Shown here piece after piece: positions 18,296-26,838 of a stretch of DNA of 55,912 bases; positions within the stretch are counted from its first letter, which is position 1; the number at the start of each line of letters is the position of its first letter. The position numbers and the translations under genes were made by a program. The DNA is taken from NCBI GenBank assembly GCA_937961455.1, contig CALGNN010000141.1:1-55912 (forward strand), written 5' to 3'. The notes under the pieces were generated by a model. That model was not told the DNA's origin. It did no database searches and saw only the letters and a program-made list of their open reading frames with translations. The DNA is from an uncultured Saprospiraceae bacterium (lineage in GTDB: Bacteria > Bacteroidota > Bacteroidia > Chitinophagales > Saprospiraceae).

Positions 18296-18331
18296 CAAAA
18301 AAAGAAGCCTGAACTTGAGAGGACAGGCTTC
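18296..18331 (-). terminator. Orphan minus-facing terminator-like hairpin
   Basis: Arms GAAGCCTG (18304-18311) and CAGGCTTC (18324-18331) with a 12-base loop. On the minus strand the hairpin is followed by seven T's (complement of 18297-18303). No minus-strand gene ends here; the nearest start downstream is 258 bases away. It could end a small RNA or act as a leader attenuator. Confidence 0.6.
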
Positions 18332-18519
18332 AAATACGGGTTTTAAGTTTCAAAGCCGTATTGCAACAATTTCAATTACCTACATTACCCTTGACAGTTG
18401 CAAAACGTTGCGTAGAAAATCTAAATTTTTTTAAATATTTTATAACTATCAGTAAAACAATGGGTTATGATAATATTTTTTTATAAATTATTTTTATTTA
18501 ATTGTCCAATTCTGCATTT

Positions 18520-20091
18520 ATGATCAAATACATCTGTTTTTTCTTCGCTTTTTGCATTGCTATATCTTTTACTGAAGCACAAGAGTATGATATCATCATC
18601 CATTCAGGTAAGATCGTGGATGGGACAGGAAACCCATGGATAAGAGCTGACATAGGAATCAAAGCTGATAAGATTGTGGCTATAGGTGTATTAGATCACA
18701 CATCAGCTCAAACATTAATTAATGCAAGTGGAAAAATAGTTGCTCCAGGATTTATTGACATTCATGCTCATGTTGAAGGTTCACTTTCCATTAGGCCTGA
18801 AGCCATGAATTTTATTCGAGGTGGAGTGACTAGTATTGTGACAGGAAATTGTGGAGGTTCAAAAGCCAATTTGCAAAGTTATTTTAAAGACCTTGAAAAT
18901 ATAGGACTTGCACTTAATGTGGGAAGTCTCACAGGACATAATACAGCCAGGAGAACGGTTATGGGGAATGTTGATCGTGACCCAACAGTTGAAGAGCTTG
19001 AGACCATGAAGCAATTTGTAAAAAAAGCCATGGATGATGGTGCATTAGGAATTTCCACGGGTTTAATTTATCTGCCAGGCAGTTTTTCTAAAACAGAAGA
19101 AATCGTGGCTTTGGCTCAAGTAGTAAAAGATGAAGGGGGAATTTATGTGTCACACGTTAGAAATGAAGATCATCGAGTTTTTGATGCCATAGAAGAAGCT
19201 GCAGAAATCGGCATTCAAACAGGAATCCCTGTGCAAATAAGTCACTTTAAAGTGAGTGGAAAATCTAATTGGGGAGCATCGGAGCAAACGATAAAAATGA
19301 TTGTGGATTATAGAAAAATGGGTTTGGATATTACCATTGATCAATATCCCTACACTGCAAGCAGCACGCGACTGGCGACCTTGATTCCAGAGTGGGCTCG
19401 AGAAGGTACAGACGAAGAGAGAAGGGCAAGATTAAAGAATAAAAAGACTCGAAAGCAAATCAAAGAGGAGATGAGAGAGATGTTGGCAAAGTCTGGATTT
19501 GAAAATTACGCTTATGCCTATGTAGCTTATTGTCCATGGGATAAAGAAATTAATGGTCTGAACATTTCAGAACTAGCGATTAAGCAAGGTAAAAAAGGAA
19601 GCCTTGAAGATGAGATGGAAACGGTACTTGATTTACTAGAACCTGTAACTAGGGTTCAGATGGTTTACCATAAGATGAGTGAAGAAGATGTCAAAAGAAT
19701 CATGTCTTTCCCATATGGAATGATAGCGTCAGATGCTGGTATAGTAGCTTATGATGTTGGGAATCCCCATCCTCGAGCTTATGGCACGAATTCAAGAGTC
19801 TTAGCTAAATATGTTAGAGAAGAAGGTACCTTATTTTTAGAAGAAGCGATTCGTAAAATGACATCCTTTCCAGCCCAAAAATTTCAAATTGCAAATAGAG
19901 GATTGCTTCGTGAAGGTTATTTTGCAGACATTGTCATTTTCGATGAGGAACAAATTCAGGATAAGGCAAGCTTCGATGCACCTCATGCTTATGCAGAAGG
20001 AATCTCTCATGTTCTAGTAAATGGAATGGTGGTAATCGAAGAAGCAAGTTTCACAAAGAATTATCCAGGCGTGATTATAAAAAGGAATTGA
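18520..20091 (+). CDS. Secreted N-acyl-D-amino-acid deacylase (D-aminoacylase family amidohydrolase)
   Basis: This is 523 residues from ATG 18520, preferred over an upstream TTG (18502) because it begins a clean signal peptide (MIKYICFFFAFCIAISFTEAQ). The amidohydrolase fold begins IIHSGKIVDGTGNPW. The metal-site motifs are GFIDIHAHVEG (HxH), TGNCGGS (family metal-binding Cys), YVSHVRNE, VQISHFKVSG and the late SDAG, with the family end FADIVIFDEEQIQDKASF. These enzymes release free D-amino acids from N-acyl forms or act as related D-peptidases. The signal peptide places it outside the cytoplasm. It abuts, stop codon to stop codon, a DASS-type transporter, but they are convergent, so a pathway link is only suggestive. 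Confidence 0.87.
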   Translation: MIKYICFFFAFCIAISFTEAQEYDIIIHSGKIVDGTGNPWIRADIGIKADKIVAIGVLDHTSAQTLINASGKIVAPGFIDIHAHVEGSLSIRPEAMNFIRGGVTSIVTGNCGGSKANLQSYFKDLENIGLALNVGSLTGHNTARRTVMGNVDRDPTVEELETMKQFVKKAMDDGALGISTGLIYLPGSFSKTEEIVALAQVVKDEGGIYVSHVRNEDHRVFDAIEEAAEIGIQTGIPVQISHFKVSGKSNWGASEQTIKMIVDYRKMGLDITIDQYPYTASSTRLATLIPEWAREGTDEERRARLKNKKTRKQIKEEMREMLAKSGFENYAYAYVAYCPWDKEINGLNISELAIKQGKKGSLEDEMETVLDLLEPVTRVQMVYHKMSEEDVKRIMSFPYGMIASDAGIVAYDVGNPHPRAYGTNSRVLAKYVREEGTLFLEEAIRKMTSFPAQKFQIANRGLLREGYFADIVIFDEEQIQDKASFDAPHAYAEGISHVLVNGMVVIEEASFTKNYPGVIIKRN

Positions 20092-21558
20092 CTATCTAAA
20101 TTCTTGGGGAAATTGATTTGGATCAAATCCCCAGAGACTTGCTAAGACAAAATATATGATAAGGCTCAATAAGATTATCGAAATGATATTCATCCAAATA
20201 CCAGTCTTCATCATATCTGAAATTTTTAGATAACCAGATCCAAATACAACAGCATTTGGTGGAGTTGCAACAGGAAGCATAAAAGCGCATGAAGCTGCTA
20301 CAGTAGCAGATACCAAAAGTATGTATGGGTGGACATCAATGGCTAATGCAATAGGAGCAAGAATTGGAAGAAGCATAGCAGTAGTCGCTAAATTTGAAGT
20401 GATTTCCGTTAAGAAGTTGACACACAAAATTAAAATGAGAATTAAGAAAAATATCGGCAAGCCTTTCAATAGTTCAAACTGACTTCCGATCCAATTGGCT
20501 AAACCACTCTGTTGGAATCCAGCTGCCAGTGCCATACCACCACCAAATAATATGATAATACCCCAAGGCATTTTAACGGCTTCTTTCCAAGTGATGATGG
20601 CTTCTTTTGGTTTCGAAGATGGTAAAAGAAACAATGATACTCCTGCAATCATTGCAATGATTGTATCATCTAATGGTGGTAAGAATTTTTGTAAATAAGA
20701 TCTGGTTATCCATAGGAGAGAAGTTGTGATAAAGACTGCCAAAACCGTTTTCTCTTCATATGACCAGCTTCCTAGTTTTGTTAAAAGTTTACGAATTTCT
20801 TTTGCTCCTCCAGGAAATCCATTCATTTTAAATCTAAACACAAATCGTGTTAGAAAAATCCAACAAATCGTCAATAAAGCAATGGATATGGGTAAGCCAA
20901 ATTTTATCCATTGTGCAAAGGTGATTTCAATATCATATATTTCTTGAACGACTCCTGCTAAAACCAAATTAGGTGGTGTGCCTATCAGTGTAGCCATTCC
21001 CCCAATTGAAGCGCTATACGCTATAGCCAACATTAAGGCCTTCCCAAAAATCGCATTTTCGTCTTCAGGTGTATCAGGGTGATCTCTCATCTGAGCAATG
21101 ATGGCGAGGCCAATCGGAAGCATCATAACTGAGGTTGAAGTGTTTGAAATCCACATAGACATGAAAGCAGTTGCAATCATGAAACCCAGTATGATTCTAT
21201 CAATGCCTGTCCCTAATAGATTGATAATATTTAGTGCAATTCGTTTATGAAGATTCCATTTTTCTATAGCGATTGCTAAGATGAATCCGCCCATATATAG
21301 GAAGATGTATTTATGTCCATAGGAAGCAGTTGTACTTCCAAGATCTAATGCACCTGTCAGCGGAAAAAGTATAATGGGTAGTAAGGCAGTTACACTAATA
21401 TCAACAACTTCAAACACCCACCAAATAGCAACCCAGCTTGTACAAGCCAAAACTGCATTCGCCTGCTCGGACATTCCAACAGGATGAATATATTTTAAGA
21501 TTAAAAAGAAAACAATAGGCCCGAGAAAAGCAGGGACAAGCTTTGTGTATTTTTTCAC
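20092..21558 (-). CDS. DASS/SLC13-family sodium:anion symporter
   Basis: This 488-residue inner-membrane protein has about 11 hydrophobic segments. Two inverted-repeat signature loops are visible: WISNTSTSVMMLPIGLAI in the first half and LTEITSNLATTAMLLPILAP in the second. These are the SNT motifs that bind sodium and the carboxylate substrate. IGTPPNLVLAG and VATPPNAVVFGSG are the paired re-entrant-loop ends. Substrates in the family are dicarboxylates, citrate or sulfate; none is assignable here. The start codon is GTG at 21558. The stop touches the stop of the D-aminoacylase with no spacer or terminator. Confidence 0.9.
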   Translation of the reverse strand: MKKYTKLVPAFLGPIVFFLILKYIHPVGMSEQANAVLACTSWVAIWWVFEVVDISVTALLPIILFPLTGALDLGSTTASYGHKYIFLYMGGFILAIAIEKWNLHKRIALNIINLLGTGIDRIILGFMIATAFMSMWISNTSTSVMMLPIGLAIIAQMRDHPDTPEDENAIFGKALMLAIAYSASIGGMATLIGTPPNLVLAGVVQEIYDIEITFAQWIKFGLPISIALLTICWIFLTRFVFRFKMNGFPGGAKEIRKLLTKLGSWSYEEKTVLAVFITTSLLWITRSYLQKFLPPLDDTIIAMIAGVSLFLLPSSKPKEAIITWKEAVKMPWGIIILFGGGMALAAGFQQSGLANWIGSQFELLKGLPIFFLILILILCVNFLTEITSNLATTAMLLPILAPIALAIDVHPYILLVSATVAASCAFMLPVATPPNAVVFGSGYLKISDMMKTGIWMNIISIILLSLIIYFVLASLWGFDPNQFPQEFR

Positions 21559-21660
21559 TAAAGGAAGATATTAAAAGAATTGAAAATTATTTAATTCCGT
21601 TTGCATATTGTTCTTCTAGCGCTCTTTTTCTTTATTAAGTTTACATATAATCGATATAAA

Positions 21661-22368
21661 TTGTCAAGCTTCAAATTAAAAAATCTTGTAATTAAGCAAG
21701 ATGCTAGTCCAGCAAAAGTAACTACTGATAGCATCCTTTTAGGCTCATGGGTTCAGATGGAAAAATGTAATACTGTTTTAGATATTGGAACAGGTACAGG
21801 GATTCTTGCTTTAATGATGGCGCGAAAATTTCCGTCAGCAATGATTACGGGTATTGACATTCATGAGCAAAGTATTTTTGAAGCGCATCAGAATGTCAAA
21901 ATAAATGGATTAGAAGATCAAATTGAGATGATAAACATTTCCATGCAAGATTTTTTAAACACCAATAAAAAGTCATTCGACTTAATCATTTCGAACCCTC
22001 CTTATTTTTCAAATGATCATTTATCAGAAAATCAAGAAAAGAATCATTACAGGCATGATCAAATGTTAAGCTTGAATGAAATTATAAAGGGCGCTAAAAA
22101 ACTATTGAGTCCAGATGGGATTTTTTATGTCATTATAAATGCAAAACTTGGAGCGCATTTTAAAGAAGGACTCCATCTGAATGGATTTTATATTGCTAAA
22201 ATATGTGAGCTTGTTGGGAAGGAGGGGAGCAAGACAAAATTGATTATGTATGCATTCCAGAAGTCCTTTTGCTATTGCGAAGAAAGCAGCTTAATAATCA
22301 GGAATGCTGAGTCTGTGTACACGGACGCATACTATGAATTGTGTTCTTTTTATTTAATTGACCATTGA
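21661..22368 (+). CDS. trmN6: tRNA1(Val) A37 N6-methyltransferase (TrmN6/YfiC family)
   Basis: This is 235 residues from a TTG at 21661. The frame is open from 21601, but the 20 extra residues are hydrophobic and unlike the family, whose members begin at the equivalent of SSFKLKNLVIKQD. The SAM-binding region shows VLDIGTGTGILALMMA and GIDIHEQS, and the catalytic motif is ISNPPYF (NPPY, for adenine N6 methylation). RHDQMLSLNEII is family-typical. It methylates A37 of tRNA1(Val). It stands alone on plus and converges on a small HTH gene. Confidence 0.85.
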   Translation: MSSFKLKNLVIKQDASPAKVTTDSILLGSWVQMEKCNTVLDIGTGTGILALMMARKFPSAMITGIDIHEQSIFEAHQNVKINGLEDQIEMINISMQDFLNTNKKSFDLIISNPPYFSNDHLSENQEKNHYRHDQMLSLNEIIKGAKKLLSPDGIFYVIINAKLGAHFKEGLHLNGFYIAKICELVGKEGSKTKLIMYAFQKSFCYCEESSLIIRNAESVYTDAYYELCSFYLIDH

Positions 22369-22370
22369 AA

Positions 22371-22401
22371 TAAAAAAAGGTCGGGAAATGACTCCCGACC
22401 T
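22371..22401 (-). terminator. Terminator of the LuxR-type HTH gene
   Basis: Arms AGGTCGGGA (22378-22386) and TCCCGACCT (22393-22401) with a 6-base loop. The minus-strand product is followed by TTTTTTTATTT. It lies 44 bases after the HTH gene stop, facing the end of the convergent methyltransferase. Confidence 0.85.
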
Positions 22402-22444
22402 AAAGACAGTAAAGTTTAAAATAAACTTATTATGGTTTCAAAGA

Positions 22445-22705
22445 TTAGGCAGAGGTAACAGCTAAAATTCTTGGCTTTTGCGGGGGTAAAATATCATACT
22501 CAAATACTCTTTTGACAAAGTCAATGCTTGACTTTACAGAGAATTTTTCAAATAAGTTTAGCAACAGATTTTCTAGTTTAACTAAACTAATGTTTAGAAT
22601 CCTTGCCATCTCATGTTGTTTATAGTTATACACTAGAAGGAAAGAAATTTCTATTTCTCTAGGGCTTAAAAGCATTTGGGCGGTTGTGTTACAATTAGGT
22701 TTCAT
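22445..22705 (-). CDS. Stand-alone LuxR/GerE-type helix-turn-helix protein
   Basis: An 86-residue protein. Residues about 13-68 match the GerE fold: LSPREIEISFLLVYNYKQHEMARILNIS, then LVKLENLLLNLFEKFSVKS with the recognition helix in the expected place. No receiver or sensor domain is present, so it is a free DNA-binding module or a partner of another protein. Several usually conserved positions differ (VENHL is replaced by LENLL), so DNA contact may be altered. It has its own terminator, and an upstream region with paired GGGTATT motifs. Confidence 0.75.
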   Translation of the reverse strand: MKPNCNTTAQMLLSPREIEISFLLVYNYKQHEMARILNISLVKLENLLLNLFEKFSVKSSIDFVKRVFEYDILPPQKPRILAVTSA

Positions 22706-22765
22706 CTTTATATTTCACATATATACTCTAAAGACGAATTAAATTGTAAATAGTTGGCTCTGAAG

Positions 22766-22820
22766 AAAAATAAATTAAAAAGCTCTTAAAATTTGAACGA
22801 TCATTCAAAATTTAAGAGCT
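22766..22820 (-). terminator. Orphan minus-facing hairpin upstream of the HTH gene
   Basis: A long imperfect hairpin at 22781-22820: outer arms AGCTCTTAAA and TTTAAGAGCT pair perfectly and inner arms continue with one mismatch. On minus, T-rich sequence follows (complement of 22766-22780). It lies 76 bases before the HTH start and after a separate terminator of the next gene upstream. Confidence 0.55.
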
Positions 22821-22833
22821 TCTTTTAATAGCT

Positions 22834-22856
22834 AATACCCTTGAAAGCAATACCCC
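22834..22856 (-). promoter_or_regulatory. Paired GGGTATT motifs upstream of the HTH gene
   Basis: On the minus strand GGGTATT occurs twice, at 22849-22855 and 22834-22840, a 15-base period. The 13-base element TTGAAAGCAATAC (22841-22853) overlaps this. The position, about 130-150 bases before the HTH start, suits an operator or activator site. No factor is assigned. Confidence 0.35.
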
Positions 22857-22874
22857 TTTAAATAAAGGAATAAA

Positions 22875-22908
22875 AAAAAGGTAAAGTCAACAACAACTTT
22901 ACCTTTTT
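22875..22908 (-). terminator. Terminator of the small DNA-binding protein gene
   Basis: Arms at 22875-22887 and 22896-22908 are 13-bp perfect complements with an 8-base loop and T-runs on both sides. It begins six bases after the stop of the minus-strand gene 22914-23168. Confidence 0.85.
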
Positions 22909-22913
22909 AATTT

Positions 22914-23168
22914 TTAAACATGACTTGCAGTCTCAGTTAAAATTCTGCGTGCCACTTTTAAAATTGTATCGTCTTCTAATGCAACTATACCTCCATCAGG
23001 TCCCGGCTGAATATGTTTGCCAACGATTTGGCCATTTTCATATTTTTTTGCTCCGAAGAAGTTTCTAACGGTTTGTTCGTCAATTCCTAATTCTTGAGCA
23101 ATAGCAGATACACTACCTGTTGGTAACGAATGTTTGATTTGTCTCAATTCGCTAAAAGTAATATTCAT
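22914..23168 (-). CDS. Small HTH DNA-binding protein
   Basis: An 84-residue protein. The N-terminal half (FSELRQIKHSLPTGSVSAIAQELGIDEQTVRNFFGAKKY, given in two parts: ITFSELRQIKHSLP and GSVSAIAQELGIDEQTVRNF) forms a helix-turn-helix. The C-terminal half reads HIQPGPDGGIVALEDDTILKVARRIL. Small proteins of this shape are common in Bacteroidota as presumed DNA-binding proteins of unknown regulon. The ATG at 23168 is followed downstream by its own strong terminator, so it is monocistronic. Confidence 0.75.
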   Translation of the reverse strand: MNITFSELRQIKHSLPTGSVSAIAQELGIDEQTVRNFFGAKKYENGQIVGKHIQPGPDGGIVALEDDTILKVARRILTETASHV

Positions 23169-23282
23169 ATATAAAATGATTTAAGCTAGATGTGAAAAAT
23201 ATAAAAGACAACTTAATATATTGATTTTTTTATAAAAATGAAACAGTTATTCGATTTTCAGGAATTAATTACAAATTAAATT

Positions 23283-24398
23283 TTAGCTTAATATTTCATT
23301 TAAGGGTGTATAGGGCAAATCAAATGCCGAAGCTACACCCTCATAAACTACTTTTCCGTTCACAATATTTAACCCTTTTGCCAGTTCTACGTTGTCTTTA
23401 CATGCTTGTTCCCAGCCTTTATTTGCTAATTGCAAAGCATATGGCATTGTTGCATTTGTCAAAGCTATAGTTGAAGTATAAGGAACAGCACCTGGCATAT
23501 TAGCTACACAATAATGTACTACCTCATCGATAATAAATATAGGATCTTCGTGAGTTGTCGGCTTACACGTTTCAATACATCCTCCTTGATCTACAGCGAC
23601 ATCAACTAAGACCGTACCAGCTCTCATGTCTTTAAGCATCTCTCTTGTGATAAGATTTGGAGCTTTGGCACCCGGTATTAATACTGCACCTACAATAAGA
23701 TCATGATTCTTTATAAGCCTCCTTATATTGAATTCGCTAGAATACATCGTGGTCACATTCGCAGGAAGTACATCAGCCAAATATCGCAAACGAGGAAGAC
23801 TGATATCTAATAAAGTTACTGAGGCTCCGAGACCAGCAGCCATTTTTGCTGCTTGGGTACCTACGACTCCAGCACCTAATATTAAAACTTTAGCTGGAGG
23901 TACACCTGGTACACCTCCTAATAAAATTCCTCTACCACCTTCTGGTTTTTCCAAAAATTTTGCGCCTTCTTGAACAGCCATTCTTCCAGCCACTTCCGAC
24001 ATAGGAACCAATAGGGGTAAACTTCTATCAGCTTTTTCAACCGTTTCATATGCCAAACAAATTGCATTGCTTTTTATCATAGCATTTGTCAAGGGTTCAT
24101 AGGATGCAAAGTGAAAGTAGGTGAATACCAGTTGATTTTCTTTGATTAAATTATATTCTGATTCAATGGGCTCTTTTACTTTTATGATCATTTCAGCAAT
24201 GTCATAAATCTCTTCAATGCTTGGTAAGATTTCAGCACCAGCTTCCATATACATTTCGTCTGAAAAACCACTACCAAAACCTGCACTTGATTGAACATAA
24301 ACTTTATGTTGGCTTTTTACAAAATCCATGACTCCGGCTGGAGTAACTGCGACCCTGTTCTCATTGGTCTTTATTTCTTTAGGAATTCCAATTATCAT
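23283..24398 (-). CDS. ald: Alanine dehydrogenase
   Basis: This 371-residue enzyme catalyses reversible NAD-dependent oxidative deamination of L-alanine to pyruvate. The start IIGIPKEIKTNENRVAVTP is the family signature. K75 (KVKEP) and H96 (YFHFAS) match the substrate-binding Lys and catalytic His, and D270 (LVDVAVDQGG) the catalytic Asp. The NAD Rossmann loop is LILGAGVVGTQAA (about 172-184). The length is standard. It stands alone on minus, with two terminator-like hairpins in its 433-base upstream region. A shorter minus-strand frame upstream of its start is not a credible gene. Confidence 0.96.
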   Translation of the reverse strand: MIIGIPKEIKTNENRVAVTPAGVMDFVKSQHKVYVQSSAGFGSGFSDEMYMEAGAEILPSIEEIYDIAEMIIKVKEPIESEYNLIKENQLVFTYFHFASYEPLTNAMIKSNAICLAYETVEKADRSLPLLVPMSEVAGRMAVQEGAKFLEKPEGGRGILLGGVPGVPPAKVLILGAGVVGTQAAKMAAGLGASVTLLDISLPRLRYLADVLPANVTTMYSSEFNIRRLIKNHDLIVGAVLIPGAKAPNLITREMLKDMRAGTVLVDVAVDQGGCIETCKPTTHEDPIFIIDEVVHYCVANMPGAVPYTSTIALTNATMPYALQLANKGWEQACKDNVELAKGLNIVNGKVVYEGVASAFDLPYTPLNEILS

Positions 24399-24549
24399 TT
24401 CTTTGTCTTAAGTATTAAATAATGAACCCAAAAGTACTTAATCTTAAAATTGTAGATCATGAAATGAGCATAAATTTGATCTTTTTTTTTTGATGAAAAT
24501 TTAGAGCTATGTTTCAAGAAAAATGAAATGTATAATAGACCTAAATACG

Positions 24550-24590
24550 TATAAAAATAAAAGACCCTGCTTGTGAGATCAAGCAGGGTC
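24550..24590 (-). terminator. Orphan minus-facing terminator 1 upstream of ald
   Basis: Perfect 11-bp arms GACCCTGCTTG (24563-24573) and CAAGCAGGGTC (24580-24590) with a 6-base loop. On minus the hairpin is followed by TTTTATTTTTAT. The ald start lies 165 bases further on, so an RNA ending here would not include ald. Confidence 0.65.
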
Positions 24591-24660
24591 AAATACTAAT
24601 CAACTAAAACTAAGGTTTCGTAATGTTCAATTATTTATCTTCGTGTTTTAGCTTTGGAAG

Positions 24661-24692
24661 AATAAAAAAATGCCCGAGACTTTTCTCGAGCA
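24661..24692 (-). terminator. Orphan minus-facing terminator 2 upstream of ald
   Basis: Arms TGCCCGAGA (24671-24679) and TCTCGAGCA (24684-24692), loop of 4. On the minus strand all nine positions pair if one G-U is allowed, whereas the plus strand has a mismatch, so the minus strand is the intended RNA. Seven T's follow on minus. Confidence 0.65.
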
Positions 24693-24831
24693 AAAAACGA
24701 TTTTTTTAATAACCAAAACTATACACAATTCAAATATATAACATATTAAATAAAATCACCATATGTAAATAGCTTTTTTTCAGCTATTAATATATATTTT
24801 ATAATTTTAATATGTAAAATGTTCAAATACT

Positions 24832-25533
24832 GTGGGTAAGGAGATATACAGCGTAGAAGTTATTTATGAGGACAATCACTTAATTGCCTTTAATAAGCCT
24901 AATGGAGTGCTTGTTCAGGGAGATAAGACAGGAGATGTCCCACTTTTAGATTATGCAAAAGATTATATTAAGCATAAATACAACAAGCCAGGGGCTGTAT
25001 TTCTGAATAGTGTTCATAGACTTGATCGTCCTGTTAGCGGTACGGTGTTGTTTGCAAGGACCTCAAAAGCCCTTACTCGCATGAATAAATTGATTGCAGA
25101 TCGAGAAGTCAGTAAGTACTATTATGCATTAGTAAGTGAGCTTCCAACACCGATGAAAGGTACCTTGGTGGACTATTTGGTGAAAAATAAAAAATCCAAT
25201 AGGGTAAAGGTGGTTAAGAAAGGTGATAAAGAAGCTAAAAGGGCGGAATTGTCTTATGAAATCGTTGCCACCATTAATGGAATTCATTTACTGAAAATAG
25301 ATTTGAAGACAGGGCGACCACACCAAATTCGCGCCCAACTTTCTAATTTGGGCTGTCCTATTATTGGTGATAGAAAATATGGAGCAAACAAAAGAAAGTA
25401 TGATTATTCCATTATGCTTCATTCACATAGCATCTCTTTTGTACATCCTGTGCAAGGCAAAAAAATACTTATTCGATCAAAATGTCCTAGTTATAAAGAA
25501 TGGTTACAGTTTAAAGATTACTTAAAATTTTGA
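24832..25533 (+). CDS. RluA-family pseudouridine synthase
   Basis: This 233-residue protein starts at a GTG (24832). The catalytic motif VHRLDRPVSGTVLFARTSKA contains the nucleophile Asp at residue 65. DLKTGRPHQIRAQLSNLGCPIIGDRKYGA is the second family block (quoted here as two parts: LKTGRPHQIRAQ and GCPIIGDRKYGA). There is no N-terminal S4 domain, which sets it apart from RluD and RluC. The target may be rRNA or tRNA and cannot be fixed from sequence. It is followed closely by the SRP RNA gene. Confidence 0.88.
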   Translation: MGKEIYSVEVIYEDNHLIAFNKPNGVLVQGDKTGDVPLLDYAKDYIKHKYNKPGAVFLNSVHRLDRPVSGTVLFARTSKALTRMNKLIADREVSKYYYALVSELPTPMKGTLVDYLVKNKKSNRVKVVKKGDKEAKRAELSYEIVATINGIHLLKIDLKTGRPHQIRAQLSNLGCPIIGDRKYGANKRKYDYSIMLHSHSISFVHPVQGKKILIRSKCPSYKEWLQFKDYLKF

Positions 25534-25562
25534 CACTCCAATGAATCATTGTAAGTTTGCGG

Positions 25563-25660
25563 CTGGTGAGGGTCATGCGACTAGCTCCCTGTGAACTCCC
25601 CCAGGGCAGAAATGCAGCAAGGGTAATGGGTTGTAGCGGTGCGATATGATTTCTCACCTT
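25563..25660 (+). ncRNA. ffs: Signal recognition particle RNA, small bacterial (4.5S) type
   Basis: The conserved core of SRP domain IV is visible at about 25598-25625, with CCCCCAGGGCAG, the asymmetric loop and ATGCAGCAAGGGTA. The ends pair: GGTGAG near 25565 with CTCACC near 25653. A T-run (TTTTTTATTTTT) follows at once and acts as the terminator. It binds Ffh for membrane targeting of nascent proteins. The exact 5' end is uncertain by a few bases. Confidence 0.9.
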
Positions 25661-25766
25661 TTTTATTTTTCCCTACTTATATATTATCACAGAAGACTAT
25701 TAGTATTATTATACTAATCAAATTAACATTACCTTTAATGTGTTTTTAATTCTATAATATAAATTC

Positions 25767-26423
25767 ATGAAGTTTTTCATCGATACGGCTAGCCTTGATC
25801 AAATTAAAGAAGCAAAAGACTTAGGCATTTTAGACGGAGTTACTACCAATCCATCTCTTATGGCAAAGGAAGGAATAAGTGGCCAAGAAAATATTTTAAA
25901 CCACTATGTGAAAATCACCGAAATTGTTGATGGTGATGTTTCAGCTGAAGTCATAAGTACAGATTATGAAGGGATAGTAAAAGAAGGGAGAGCGCTTGCC
26001 CAGTTAGCTCCTAATATTGTTGTGAAAGTTCCGATGATTAAAGATGGTATCAAAGCCATACGTACTTTTACTGATGAAGGAATTAAAACAAATTGTACTT
26101 TGGTCTTTTCTCCGGGCCAATCAATCCTAGCTGCTAAAGCAGGTGCTAGTTATTTAAGCCCATTTATTGGAAGGGTGGATGATATCACTTGGGACGGAAT
26201 GCAGTTGATAGAAGATATTGCAGAGATATACGCCATCCAAGGTTATGAAACTGAGATTTTAGCAGCATCAATCAGATCTCCATTACACATTGTTAATGCA
26301 GCAAAGTCTGGAGCTGATATTGTGACCTGCCCATTAAAAGCCATACTTGGATTATTAAAGCATCCATTAACTGACATTGGATTAGAAAAATTTCTTGCAG
26401 ATCATAAAAACGCTAATAGTTAA
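25767..26423 (+). CDS. fsa: Fructose-6-phosphate aldolase / TalC-type transaldolase
   Basis: This 218-residue TIM-barrel class I aldolase of the small transaldolase group begins MKFFIDTASLDQIKEAKDLG, followed by DGVTTNPSLM. The Schiff-base Lys lies in NIVVKVPMI. NCTLVFSPGQSILAAKAGASYLSPFIGRVDD is the family core (parts: NCTLVFSPGQ and YLSPFIGRVDD). Members cleave fructose-6-phosphate to dihydroxyacetone and glyceraldehyde-3-phosphate or act as transaldolases; sequence alone does not separate these with certainty. The next gene starts four bases after its stop. Confidence 0.9.
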   Translation: MKFFIDTASLDQIKEAKDLGILDGVTTNPSLMAKEGISGQENILNHYVKITEIVDGDVSAEVISTDYEGIVKEGRALAQLAPNIVVKVPMIKDGIKAIRTFTDEGIKTNCTLVFSPGQSILAAKAGASYLSPFIGRVDDITWDGMQLIEDIAEIYAIQGYETEILAASIRSPLHIVNAAKSGADIVTCPLKAILGLLKHPLTDIGLEKFLADHKNANS

Positions 26424-26427
26424 TTCA

Positions 26428-26838
26428 TTGAAGAAAGTTCTAATAAATTTCTGCTTACTCGCCGCAATTCTTTTTGGGACAGTTTCACAACTTAAAGCAC
26501 AAGAGTATTTTCACAGCAGTCAATTTGATCACTTTGAAGGTGCATGGGCCATGGGCGATATTGCAGACTCTTTGAGTCATAGAATTATATCAAGATATTA
26601 TAAAATCAAAGGGATCTCTATTGTTGAATATTATAAAACAACAGGTGAATTTATCGGGGTCCTGGCAGATTTTGACAAGGTGGATATTCGCAAAATCCCT
26701 TATGTGAAAAGAAGACCTCAATTGCGTCGATTGCTTAAAAAATATCCCCCGAGTGTTGCTAAAAGATTGTATGATGAAATGCAGCGCAGGAAAGAAATAG
26801 AATTAGAAAAACAAAAGAATAAAGGCGTTTCTGCTTAA
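26428..26838 (+). CDS. Small secreted protein of unknown function
   Basis: This is 136 residues from a TTG at 26428, chosen because it opens a good signal peptide (LKKVLINFCLLAAILFGTVSQLKAQ) four bases after the aldolase stop. An upstream in-frame TTG would overlap the aldolase. The mature part is rich in aromatic and basic residues (SHRIISRYYKIKGISIVEYY, then RRPQLRRLLKKYPPSVAKRLYDEM) and ends in a charged helix. No family is recognised. It is probably co-transcribed with fsa. Its stop codon interlocks with the stop of the convergent phosphorylase gene. Confidence 0.65.
   Translation: MKKVLINFCLLAAILFGTVSQLKAQEYFHSSQFDHFEGAWAMGDIADSLSHRIISRYYKIKGISIVEYYKTTGEFIGVLADFDKVDIRKIPYVKRRPQLRRLLKKYPPSVAKRLYDEMQRRKEIELEKQKNKGVSA

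Larger units (their letters stand above)
18047..18519. other. 473-base divergent intergenic region
   Basis: It lies between the minus-strand fibre-like gene and the plus-strand D-aminoacylase. It contains a 13-base sequence (18102-18114) repeated at 22841-22853, a GGGGTA direct repeat (18177-18195) and a minus-facing terminator-like hairpin (18296-18331). I found no convincing coding frame or tRNA. Confidence 0.7.
24399..24831. other. 433-base divergent intergenic region with two orphan hairpins
   Basis: This very AT-rich region lies between ald (minus) and the pseudouridine synthase (plus). It holds two minus-facing terminator-like hairpins, at 24563-24590 and 24671-24692. A 65-codon minus frame overlaps the first hairpin and has no recognisable protein features. 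No tRNA was seen. Confidence 0.7.

Noticed and set aside
22445-23168. A toxin-antitoxin pair of two small genes
   Set aside because: The two genes are separated by 208 bases with a terminator and another hairpin between them, and neither resembles a toxin family.
24395-24592. A 65-codon minus-strand frame upstream of ald
   Set aside because: The product is of low complexity (Y, F, K and L rich), has no domain, and the frame runs across a strong terminator hairpin.
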